Shown in pieces: positions 60,801-64,000 of a DNA stretch of 64,000 nucleotides. The DNA lies in assembly GCA_029962745.1 (NCBI GenBank), contig CM057155.1, positions 30,624,896-30,688,895 of the forward strand. The letters run 5' to 3'. Below the pieces are notes generated by a model, which ran no database searches, was not told where the DNA came from, and saw nothing but the letters and a program-made list of their open reading frames with translations. Each line of letters begins with the position of its first letter. Position 1 is the stretch's first letter. Source of the stretch: Echinometra lucunter. Its lineage: Eukaryota; Echinodermata; Echinoidea; Camarodonta; Echinometridae. The translations under genes were made by a program, and so were the position numbers.

Positions 60801-62682
60801 CATTTGTCCGAATAAGTGGATAGCAGCTGAATTTGGTTCATTATGAATTTAACAAGATAGGTAATGATCTAGAATGATTGTTTATTGAAAGTGTACATCA
60901 GTCTTGTGTTTGATTTGAGACCATTATTATGATGGAAGGATCATGCATGATCAAGGAGACATTACTTTTGGTTAAGTGCATTTAATATTTTAATAGGTGG
61001 TCTTTCTATACAGGTGGTTGCTAAAGTAGATTTGACTTTCCTATTATTTTTTTCTTGTGCAGGTTTCTTTCCTATGGTACAGCATGTTTGCAACAACGAG
61101 TACCTTCATTGTTGGTGTTATTATTAGTGAAATCATCCGACTAGCCATCATTGATGAGAGGTATAAGAGAGTGGATCCCCTGCTCCTAGCAACGTTTCTA
61201 AGGTGAGAGGTCACGGCAGTGTGTAGAAATAATTAGTCATGGGAGGTCTTACAGTATTCCTACTGGATGGCCCCTGTATAAAACCTATGGGTATGAGTGC
61301 ATTTAGTACTCATCGTGTAAAAGATAATGTTAAGTATCATGCATGTTATCATGAGTGCAATCATCTGGCAGCAGCAGTAGCTGTCATTGATGAGAGAGAT
61401 ACATGTATAAGAAAATGAATTTCTTGATCCTAGCATCCTAGCAGCCATTCTAAGATTATTGCTTAACCCATAGAGGTACAGTGTCACCTTTAGGAGATGC
61501 TTTTGCAATATCTGTTACTCCAGAATGTTGGGCAGTACATATCATACATGAGCAGAAAGAGAAAAATGCACTGAAAAATTTGAGCCCATTCCCATCGCCG
61601 TATGGTGTGGTGTTCTCGAATTAGAGCAGTTTAACTGTTACTAATCATTAAACTCTTTAAATTGGCAACGCAGTAAATAATACATAATCACTATTTCCAT
61701 GTTCAAATGGGCAATTTCTGATTAAATTTTACAATTATATTTCATTTTGGTCTATGTTATATTCAAGCTATGTAAGCGTGGAAAAACATTTTTTTTATTG
61801 CCAATTTGAAGATTGAAGATGATTAATTTAAACCTCAAGAAAGCTCTGTACTACTATGGGTTAGCCCATTAAACCCTATGCCTGAGATAACTCGATCTAG
61901 GATCATGGAAAATGCATGTTATACTGAAATCAAATTGCGTTCAACGGGTTAAAGTAATTTTTTAACTCACTTGAGTTCTTAAAGATAAATTTAGATTTAA
62001 CATGGGTGTAATCATGAGCAAAATCATTATTGATGGGAGGTATCGGTGAGTTGATCTTGTACTTTTGGCAGCCTATCTAAGGTCATTGTTGGAAGTAATT
62101 GCTTTACTCACTTCAGAGATATAAGAGAGTTGATCCTATGTGCCTAGTAAACTTTCTGAGGTCATTGTGTAAAATACAGAATGTTTTATTGACGGGAACA
62201 CTCCATGAATTTTAGTATGCACTTATGCCTTAGAAATTGGTAAGATATCTTGAAAATTACACTGGTGGTATGTTACTAACTACAATAGATATGTTTTGAA
62301 AAAAAAAAGAGATAAAGAGAAAATTACACTGGTGATATGTTACTAACTACAATAGATACGTTTTGAAGAAAAAAAAAAGAGATAAAGTGAAGACCTATAC
62401 CATATACAATTCTCAGACAGTTCCTTAGAAAGGTAATTTTGACTTGATTTGTGCTTTTGTTCTACATTGACCATATTTCCTATCTGAATCATCCATAGAC
62501 CAAAAGGATGGCACAAGAGCATTTCAGCCACCGAGAGCCATGACCCTGGGGTACGTATCGGTGACACAGTCATCACAAGACTCAACGATGACGACATCGT
62601 GGTTGAAGAGGAGGAGCCCCTCATCGACAGCATGGATGAACAGAACGTACATGAGATGGAAAATGTGGGTGATAATATGTGA
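39124..62682 (+). CDS. Sodium-coupled SLC5-family transporter (SLC5A6/A8/A12-like), 16 exons
   Basis: Predicted plasma-membrane Na+/solute symporter of the group holding the multivitamin transporter (SLC5A6) and the monocarboxylate transporters (SLC5A8, SLC5A12). Exons: 39124-39214, 41015-41189, 43117-43336, 45373-45490, 46425-46492, 46954-47108, 47876-48016, 48637-48722, 51428-51472, 53520-53575, 56006-56094, 58310-58473, 59295-59448, 60476-60593, 61063-61202, 62499-62682. They sum to 2004 nt, 667 residues plus TGA; without the 45-nt exon 9 the product is 652. Family signatures: GLYHAFSGGGQRT, FLMADRSM, GIPAEVFIYGIQYW, TSAYEYL, LYAPALA, GGIKAVIWTDVFQ, SQTAVQRFL, PGMQGLFVACLFAGT and LSTVASGLNALAAVT. 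The Ser/Thr pair in LST fits the family Na2 sodium site. The substrate cannot be told from sequence. The N-terminal exon and exons 9-10 are the least certain parts. Confidence 0.95.
39525..40117. mobile_element. 593-bp long foldback element, family C
   Basis: Same family as 36735-37320, in intron 1 of the SLC5-like gene. TTAAAGGAGAATGCAACC to GGTTGCATTCTCCTTTAA. A diverged half-copy of the same type seems present near 58560-58680 (TGTACAAAGTGAATGGAGAG, GATGTCATCAGTGTTGCCAG). Confidence 0.8.
40383..40470. repeat. (GAA)n/(GGA)n microsatellite
   Basis: Two adjoining triplet blocks in intron 1 of the SLC5-like gene. A stretch to about 40690 with repeated GTCCCCCAAATTT-like words and an A run follows. 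Confidence 0.93.
41015..41189 (+). CDS. SLC5-like exon 2, first conserved membrane helix
   Basis: Acceptor AG at 41013-41014, donor GTGCGT at 41190. After a polar linker with one sequon (NSSQ) it encodes PLDYVIFSAMLLVSTLTGLY and HAFSGGGQRTTAK. This aligns with SLC5A8 [31 protein letters not shown]. It joins exon 3 to give TAKFLMADRSM. Confidence 0.95.
41524..41556. repeat. (TA)n microsatellite
   Basis: About 16 TA units in intron 2 of the SLC5-like gene; a shorter TA tract lies at 41352-41366. Confidence 0.95.
41710..41781 (-). tRNA. tRNA-Arg(TCT)-like gene or tRNA-derived pseudogene
   Basis: On the minus strand a 72-nt cloverleaf fits: acceptor GCCTCTG/CAGAGGC (7 of 7), D stem GTCT/AGGC, anticodon stem TTGGC/GCCAG with loop GTTCTAA (anticodon TCT), T arm CCGCG-TTCGATT-CCCGG with one C.C mismatch, discriminator A. 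TTTTTT follows at once (plus strand 41704-41709), a Pol III terminator. Box A TGGTCTAGTGG and box B GTTCGATTC are intact. The T-stem mismatch and the D arm unlike usual Arg tRNAs leave a SINE head or pseudogene possible. Antisense in intron 2 of the SLC5-like gene. Confidence 0.55.
42131..42551 (-). mobile_element. TTAA-flanked inverted-repeat element, family B
   Basis: In intron 2 of the SLC5-like gene. Starts TTAACCCATAGCAGTACAGA, ends GTACCTCTATGGGTTAA. Inverted relative to the copy in intron 15 (61463). Confidence 0.8.
43117..43336 (+). CDS. SLC5-like exon 3, membrane core start
   Basis: Acceptor AG at 43115-43116, donor GTACAG at 43337. It encodes FLMADRSMYSIPVAISVLAS, YVSAITVLGIPAEVFIYGIQ and YW, then a membrane segment and PVFHGLGVTSAYE. 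The LMADR and LG.P.E...G.QYW motifs are family hallmarks; this helix contributes to the sodium and substrate sites in solved SLC5 structures. Confidence 0.97.
43774..45142. mobile_element. 1.37-kb palindrome-ended element with internal tandem repeats
   Basis: Left CTAGGGCGCGTTTCATGAAA and right TTTCATGAAACGCGCCCCTA are inverted repeats. Subterminal GACAGTCATATC- and GATCTTGTAGTTATGACGG-like stretches are also partly inverted. It contains the 3 x 176 bp tandem repeat at 43971-44498 and no credible ORF. In intron 3 of the SLC5-like gene. Confidence 0.7.
43971..44498. repeat. Tandem repeat, 3 x 176 bp
   Basis: Units begin AGACTCAACTTTGCT at 43971, 44147 and 44323, an exact 176-bp period. Copies are almost identical, indicating recent amplification inside the 43774-45142 element. 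Confidence 0.9.
45373..45490 (+). CDS. SLC5-like exon 4
   Basis: Acceptor AG at 45371-45372, donor GTATGA at 45491. It encodes YLHKRFSMSVRMAGALLFIV, QTLFYMAIVLYAPALAINA. It matches SLC5A8 [38 protein letters not shown]. Phase 0 in, one base over at the end. Confidence 0.97.
45526..45838 (-). repeat. ~300-bp dispersed repeat, copy 1
   Basis: The reverse complement of this stretch matches 53693-53995 along its length, with words such as CAGCTTTTTCTTGTCATATT and CATTCTTCCTAACTGACA-like in both. Identity is roughly 80-85% by eye. No terminal repeats or coding capacity recognised; class unknown. In intron 4 of the SLC5-like gene. Confidence 0.75.
45912..46052. mobile_element. 141-bp GGGCC-ended palindromic element
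   Basis: CCTGGGCCCTGTTTCTCAAA at the left and TTTTGAGAAACAGGCCCCTG at the right form a near-perfect terminal inverted repeat. Non-coding, in intron 4 of the SLC5-like gene. Confidence 0.7.
46425..46492 (+). CDS. SLC5-like exon 5
   Basis: Acceptor AG at 46423-46424, donor GTAAGT at 46493. It encodes TKFPIPATVLLTGAICSIYT and AL, one membrane helix aligning with the family stretch [23 protein letters not shown]. At 68 nt it is short; frame and similarity on both sides support it. Confidence 0.93.
46954..47108 (+). CDS. SLC5-like exon 6
   Basis: Acceptor AG at 46952-46953, donor GTGAGT at 47109. It encodes GGIKAVIWTDVFQFLVLFGS, LLTVVILGTKEAGGIRYVWD and YNKQKGHLNFF. GG.KAVIWTDVFQ is among the most conserved stretches of SLC5A6/A8/A12. 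Confidence 0.97.
47303..47396. mobile_element. 94-bp TTAACCC-ended element, family F
   Basis: TTAACCCACTGAACACTAAT to ACTCAGTTGGTTTAA in intron 6 of the SLC5-like gene. The right end is slightly decayed (GGTTTAA). The second copy is at 61861-61952. Confidence 0.6.
47876..48016 (+). CDS. SLC5-like exon 7
   Basis: Acceptor AG at 47874-47875, donor GTGAGT at 48017. It encodes PSADLTQRETFWGLLIGGAF, NSLPLWAVSQTAVQRFLTSK and TLKDAKK. HTFW...IGG.F and NQ.QVQRY of SLC5A8 align with ETFWGLLIGGAF and SQTAVQRF. Confidence 0.97.
48637..48722 (+). CDS. SLC5-like exon 8
   Basis: Acceptor AG at 48635-48636, donor GTAAGT at 48723. It encodes SVWYGLPGNIIMISIVSLCG and LVLFAYYN, a membrane helix like the SLC5A6 segment ending GLVMFAYYQ. 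It ends with one base of a codon, compatible with both exon 9 and exon 10. Confidence 0.95.
49453..49588. mobile_element. 136-bp GGGCC-ended palindromic element
   Basis: GGGCCGTTTCATGAAATCGT at the left pairs with ACGGTATCATGAAATGCAGC at the right; an inner pair ATGGACATCCC / GGGATGTCCAT is also inverted, so the element folds over much of its length. Intron 8 of the SLC5-like gene. Confidence 0.7.
49609..50112. repeat. (GA)n/(GACA)n microsatellite tract, ~500 bp
   Basis: Purine-rich GA and GACA repeats with short interruptions (GATGCCAGAAAG twice). Long apparent ORFs on both strands are low complexity. Intron 8 of the SLC5-like gene. Confidence 0.95.
50331..50540 (+). mobile_element. tRNA-derived SINE
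   Basis: The head has box A GTGGCTCAGTGGATAAG and box B GGTTCGAATCC (50331-50401). A central domain follows with CGTCTTTCGGATGGTGACGT and AAAGGTCGGTCCCAG, then a (CAC)n tail at 50521-50540. The central domain recurs in reverse at 57481-57640. Intron 8 of the SLC5-like gene. Confidence 0.75.
50722..51135 (-). mobile_element. TTAA-flanked inverted-repeat element, family A
   Basis: In intron 8 of the SLC5-like gene, about 290 bp before the 45-nt exon 9. Ends TTAACCCATTCATGATAGAG and CCTGTCACGAATGGGTTAA. Confidence 0.85.
51428..51472 (+). CDS. SLC5-like exon 9, 45-nt candidate cassette exon
   Basis: Acceptor AG at 51426-51427 after a CTGTCTGTCTCT tract, donor GTAAGA at 51473. It encodes DGMMHLRPALNHTYP in the loop expected to be extracellular, between FAYY and PDQ. 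The length is 45 nt with the same phase at both ends, so it can be included or skipped without a frame change. Inclusion adds sequon N362-H-T and creates N367-G-S at the junction with exon 10. No family motif fixes it, so it may be constitutive, alternative or, less likely, false. Confidence 0.65.
51549..51915. repeat. Cluster of G runs and a 32-T run
   Basis: G-rich blocks at about 51549-51583, 51706-51723 and 51896-51912, with poly-T at 51830-51860, in intron 9 starting about 75 bp after the exon 9 donor. Could form G-quadruplexes in the sense RNA. Confidence 0.9.
52021..52162. mobile_element. 142-bp GGGCC-ended palindromic element
   Basis: GGGCCTCGTAACACAAAGCT at the left, AGCTTTGTGTTATGGGGCCC at the right, continuing inward as TAGCA / TGCTA. 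Intron 9 of the SLC5-like gene. Confidence 0.75.
53520..53575 (+). CDS. SLC5-like exon 10
   Basis: Donor GTGAGA at 53576 follows PKYSKPDQ, matching the family KVSAPDQ just before the next helix, so the 3' end is firm. The 5' end is taken at 53520 (acceptor ...GAAG, unusual before the AG), giving GSDNHPVHYTPKYSKPDQ. An alternative acceptor AG at 53539-53540 would keep the frame after exon 9 and shorten the exon by 21 nt. Confidence 0.8.
53693..53995 (+). repeat. ~300-bp dispersed repeat, copy 2
   Basis: Opposite orientation to 45526-45838, in intron 10 of the same gene. Starts TTAGATTAGTTGTATATAAA and ends near TTCCCAGAATTCAAGC. Confidence 0.75.
54393..54590 (-). mobile_element. Retroposon 3' tail
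   Basis: TTGAATTGAATTGAATTGAA on the plus strand is a (TTCAA)n-type tail of a minus-strand element. AAATGTGAATTT-like 3'UTR sequence extends to about 54590. Intron 10 of the SLC5-like gene. Confidence 0.45.
54869..55980. repeat. Minisatellite, about 37 x 30 bp
   Basis: Unit CATTAGCTTTACCAATGCGA plus TCATCAACAT, repeated in exact 30-bp register. Variation is mostly GCGA to GTGA (C-to-T at a CpG) and AACAT to ACCAT. Because 30 is divisible by three, long ORFs appear on both strands (IINIISFTNA- and ALVKLMMLMI-type); these are by-products. In intron 10, ending 25 bp before the exon 11 acceptor. Confidence 0.97.
56006..56094 (+). CDS. SLC5-like exon 11
   Basis: Acceptor AG at 56004-56005, donor GTAAAG at 56095. 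It encodes ILIYFVSIEFGHIPGMQGLF and VACLFAGTL. It aligns with family LPGLPGLFIACLFSGSL. The acceptor lies only 25 bp after the end of a 1.1 kb minisatellite. Confidence 0.96.
56727..57173 (+). mobile_element. 5'-truncated LINE tail
   Basis: RFKRHLKLFLITCDSH then a stop (56727-56777) resembles the last residues of a CR1/L2-type reverse transcriptase (FK..LKT.LF). It is followed by a 3'UTR ending AATAAAAGTGAACTGAACTG. In intron 11 of the SLC5-like gene, sense orientation. Confidence 0.55.
57481..57640 (-). mobile_element. tRNA-derived SINE fragment
   Basis: The reverse complement has a tRNA-like head GCTCAGTGGTAGAGTAGTGG ... GGTTCAAAACC and a central domain GTCCTTCGGAGGGGATTAAA then GCCGTCGGTCCCAG. 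The latter matches the domain of the SINE at 50331. Intron 11 of the SLC5-like gene. Confidence 0.6.
57740..57862 (-). mobile_element. Second tRNA-like SINE head
   Basis: The reverse complement reads GGTACACTGGTTAAAGGCC ... GAGTTCAATCCATGC, with box A/B-like spacing. ACAAGGTGCTTTGCCC follows. A degenerate, separate SINE copy next to the one at 57481. Confidence 0.45.
58068..58264. mobile_element. ~197-bp inverted-repeat element with GGGTTAG-rich core
   Basis: ACGACATTTGCTCTTGCGGC at the left and CGCCTGAGCAAATGTCATG at the right are imperfect inverted repeats, each with a second GCTCCC/GGGAGC pair inside. The core has several GGGTTAG/TTAGGG-like words. It ends about 45 bp before SLC5 exon 12. 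Confidence 0.6.
58310..58473 (+). CDS. SLC5-like exon 12, sodium-site helix
   Basis: Acceptor AG at 58308-58309, donor GTAAGT at 58474. Joined to exon 11 it gives LSTVASGLNALAAVTLIDIV, then KPWRHWRLGQGEAVGLGTAV, INASQDFKDTVLSKVF. Family consensus is [22 protein letters not shown]; the Ser/Thr of LST align with the Na2-site serines of SGLT1. The hydrophilic loop after KPW is probably cytoplasmic. Confidence 0.96.
59295..59448 (+). CDS. SLC5-like exon 13
   Basis: Acceptor AG at 59293-59294, donor GTAAGT at 59449. It encodes FVFGVFSIALAFVASKMGSL, VQMANTVLGALGGPILGVFT and LGMLYKRSNTG. It matches family [29 protein letters not shown], two adjoining membrane helices. Confidence 0.96.
59787..60020 (-). 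mobile_element. Retroposon 3' tail
   Basis: Minus-strand end AGAAATAAACTAAAGCTAAA with an AATAAA and (CTAAAA)n tail. It is directly followed on the plus strand by a family D element at 60022, the same arrangement as at 36184/36372. Confidence 0.4.
60022..60355. mobile_element. 334-bp inverted-repeat element, family D
   Basis: In intron 13 of the SLC5-like gene. AAAGACGCTCAGTCGTGGGC at the left, GCCCACAACTGAATGTCTTT at the right. Same interior as 36372-36694. The outer bases of the repeat differ from that copy but match each other within the copy. Confidence 0.7.
60476..60593 (+). CDS. SLC5-like exon 14
   Basis: Acceptor AG at 60474-60475, donor GTGAGT at 60594. It encodes GALIGMLVGTYISLWISVGA and LTHQDDDGNVQQDAFWLYR. 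It aligns with SLC5A8 GALVGLMAGFAISLWVGIGA; the following extracellular loop is much shorter than in the vertebrate proteins. Confidence 0.95.
61063..61202 (+). CDS. SLC5-like exon 15
   Basis: Acceptor AG at 61061-61062, donor GTGAGA at 61203. It encodes VSFLWYSMFATTSTFIVGVI, ISEIIRLAIIDERYKRVDPL and [29 protein letters not shown] of SLC5A6 aligns. The basic DERYKRVDP begins the cytoplasmic tail. Confidence 0.95.
61463..61864 (+). mobile_element. TTAA-flanked inverted-repeat element, family B
   Basis: In intron 15 of the SLC5-like gene. Starts TTAACCCATAGAGGTACAGT and ends TACTACTATGGGTTAG; the last TTAA has become TTAG. It is shorter (402 bp) through a small internal deletion, and abuts another element that begins at the same TTAG. 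Confidence 0.8.
61861..61952. mobile_element. 92-bp TTAACCC/GGGTTAA element, family F
   Basis: TTAGCCCATTAAACCCTATG to CGTTCAACGGGTTAA. Similar along its length to 47303-47396 (shared GTTATA.CGAAATCAAATT-like core). It shares its left end with a family B copy. Confidence 0.6.
62499..62682 (+). CDS. SLC5-like exon 16, C-terminal tail
   Basis: Acceptor AG at 62497-62498; stop TGA at 62680-62682. It encodes PKGWHKSISATESHDPGVRI, GDTVITRLNDDDIVVEEEEP and LIDSMDEQNVHEMENVGDNM. This is a cytoplasmic acidic tail with EEEEPLID, which resembles an acidic dileucine-type sorting signal. It lacks the PDZ-binding end (T.L) of SLC5A8. Tail sequence is poorly conserved, but frame and phase agree. Confidence 0.88.
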
Positions 62683-63506
62683 AGACATCACCGTGCAGTG
62701 ATGGTAGTTTTGCTTCTCTGTTTAAAGCCATAATGTGGAAATGGTAAACCAGAAACTGAAGCCCTCACATCATTGATTTTTTTGAGCAGAAATGAATGTT
62801 ATAAAGCCAGTATGATTGTATTGTATATAAAAAATGCCTCAATATCTCTTTTTATTGATGTAATTTGTTGTGCAAGTAATGTTGTAAAGCCAGAATATAG
62901 GAATTGTAGGCCAGGGGAGTGTTGAGTTGAGAGTTGAGTTGGACTTAAAGTTGCACTTGAATTCCTAGTTGCATGCTGTATATTACACATCATCGCATTG
63001 GTCAGATCATGCCTGGGGGACCCACGCTATTGGGAAGTCTATCAATGAGATTGCGCGTTCAATACCAGATGTACATTGGCGCTTATGCATGACTCTAAGT
63101 CCAACTTAACTGTTTGTGAAACGCCTCCCCCCCATATTTGTTTACAGACATTTCCTTCATTAGTGTAATTGACTATGTTGAAGCCAGAAATGGTAATGAT
63201 GCACAAATTCTGTTTACTATTGGTACTAATGGCATTAACTGAATGAACATTTGTCTTGTCCCGCAATCTTCTAATCGCTGGAATTATCAGTGATTATCTT
63301 AAAGACATTGGTTAACATTGTTATGATTTTTAAAAAATCTCATTTTGTTACTTGAAAATGGGATAAACATAGGGATTATAGTGTAAAAATACCAGTCTGA
63401 AAGTTTCAGAATATAATATCCACAAGAAGTATTATTAAATAATAGAAATTTGAACCAATGTTTGAAAAATATACGAGGGTCAGTTGCACAGACCAGACAT
63501 AAGGAG

Positions 63507-63518
63507 TGCGCATGCGCA
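63507..63518. promoter_or_regulatory. NRF1-type palindrome
   Basis: TGCGCATGCGCA is a perfect match to the NRF1 consensus (YGCGCAYGCGCR), in a locally CpG-containing stretch of an AT-rich region. It may mark a promoter of a neighbouring gene to the right; no gene is visible yet. Confidence 0.4.
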
Positions 63519-63906
63519 GATGGCTCAATGGACCGCACTAGTGTGTATTGGCGTATCATGCGGCGGAAGGCACATAACGGTATTTTTGAATTCGTGCAAA
63601 CGGTCTCTGTCTCTCACTGTCTCTCGAGACGAAAGCTAATTAAATCGCGGTTTGTGTCTAACTTACAAATTTTCATTCCAAATTATGGTTGGTTTCAGGG
63701 TTTTTGAGTACAAATACAAGTACTCATACACGTGTTTCATCTCAGTTTGAAAATTTTTTAAATCAGCTGCTCACAAAGTTAGCCAATGCCTTTAACCTAT
63801 TCCAAATATCTTTCATTGTACTATTTAGAAGAAGGAACAATTGTGATGTTGGAATATAACAATAGCAAGCCAGCAATGCCTGATATGGCTTTCTTCACTC
63901 ATGATT

Positions 63907-64000
63907 ATAGCCCATTCGTGACAGAATTCCACATTGTGTGGTTTGGGCTTTATAACTTTTAACGCAGAGGCCTAAAAAACATATCTAATACATGAGCAGA
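63907..64000 (-). mobile_element. Family A element, cut by window end
   Basis: CCCATTCGTGACAGAATTCC begins after a decayed TTATAG end. The text follows family A to the window edge (ACATGAGCAGA), with more changes than other copies, so it is probably older. Confidence 0.65.

Larger units (their letters stand above)
62683..64000. other. 3' flank of the SLC5-like gene
   Basis: Presumed 3'UTR then intergenic DNA. I found no canonical AATAAA close to the stop; an ATTAAA lies near 63434. A CpG-containing stretch with a perfect NRF1-type palindrome is at 63507-63518, and a truncated ~415 bp TTAA element begins about 63907. No exon recognised. Confidence 0.5.

Noticed and set aside
1..64000. CRISPR arrays, operons, ribosome binding sites
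   Set aside because: The window is intron-containing animal DNA; direct repeats are micro- or minisatellites without spacers.

Overview
The window is animal genomic DNA, AT-rich and full of introns and repeats. It carries the 3' half of one gene and, as far as can be seen, all of a second, both on the + strand. All splice sites I assigned are GT-AG. The protein similarities (an Axin with a DIX domain and an invertebrate-type SLC5 transporter), the many poly-C/poly-G runs, the frequent TACATGTA octamer and the dense short inverted-repeat elements suggest a marine invertebrate deuterostome, most likely an echinoderm such as a sea urchin. The species call is inference only.

Layout. Positions 1-6712 are intronic sequence upstream of the first recognisable Axin exon. 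Nine Axin exons run from 6713 to 30410. They encode a segment after the RGS domain, the GSK3-binding helix, the beta-catenin-binding helix, a low-complexity linker and the C-terminal DIX domain. The RGS domain is not here and presumably lies to the left. The DIX domain is split by a 10.8 kb intron (19461-30277). Positions 30411-39123 are Axin 3'UTR plus intergenic DNA. Sixteen exons from 39124 to 62682 encode a 667-residue sodium-coupled transporter of the SLC5A6/A8/A12 type; the summed exon lengths keep the frame. Positions 62683-64000 hold the 3' flank.

The two genes have no evident functional link. Axin is the scaffold of the beta-catenin destruction complex in Wnt signalling. The SLC5 protein is a plasma-membrane sodium/solute symporter.

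Much of the remaining DNA is mobile-element debris. The most striking part is a set of TTAA-flanked, non-autonomous inverted-repeat elements: two ~415 bp families, a ~590 bp foldback family, a 421 bp element and three 80-94 bp elements. Most end in TTAACCC...GGGTTAA, and three families share an internal TTAAATTGGCAA-type motif. Other repeats are palindromes ending in GGGCC, tRNA-derived SINEs, 5'-truncated LINEs, a tRNA-Arg-like gene, and a 37-copy 30-bp minisatellite ending 25 bp before a splice acceptor. A 45-nt in-frame exon in the SLC5 gene brings in two N-glycosylation sequons, one of them formed only at its splice junction.
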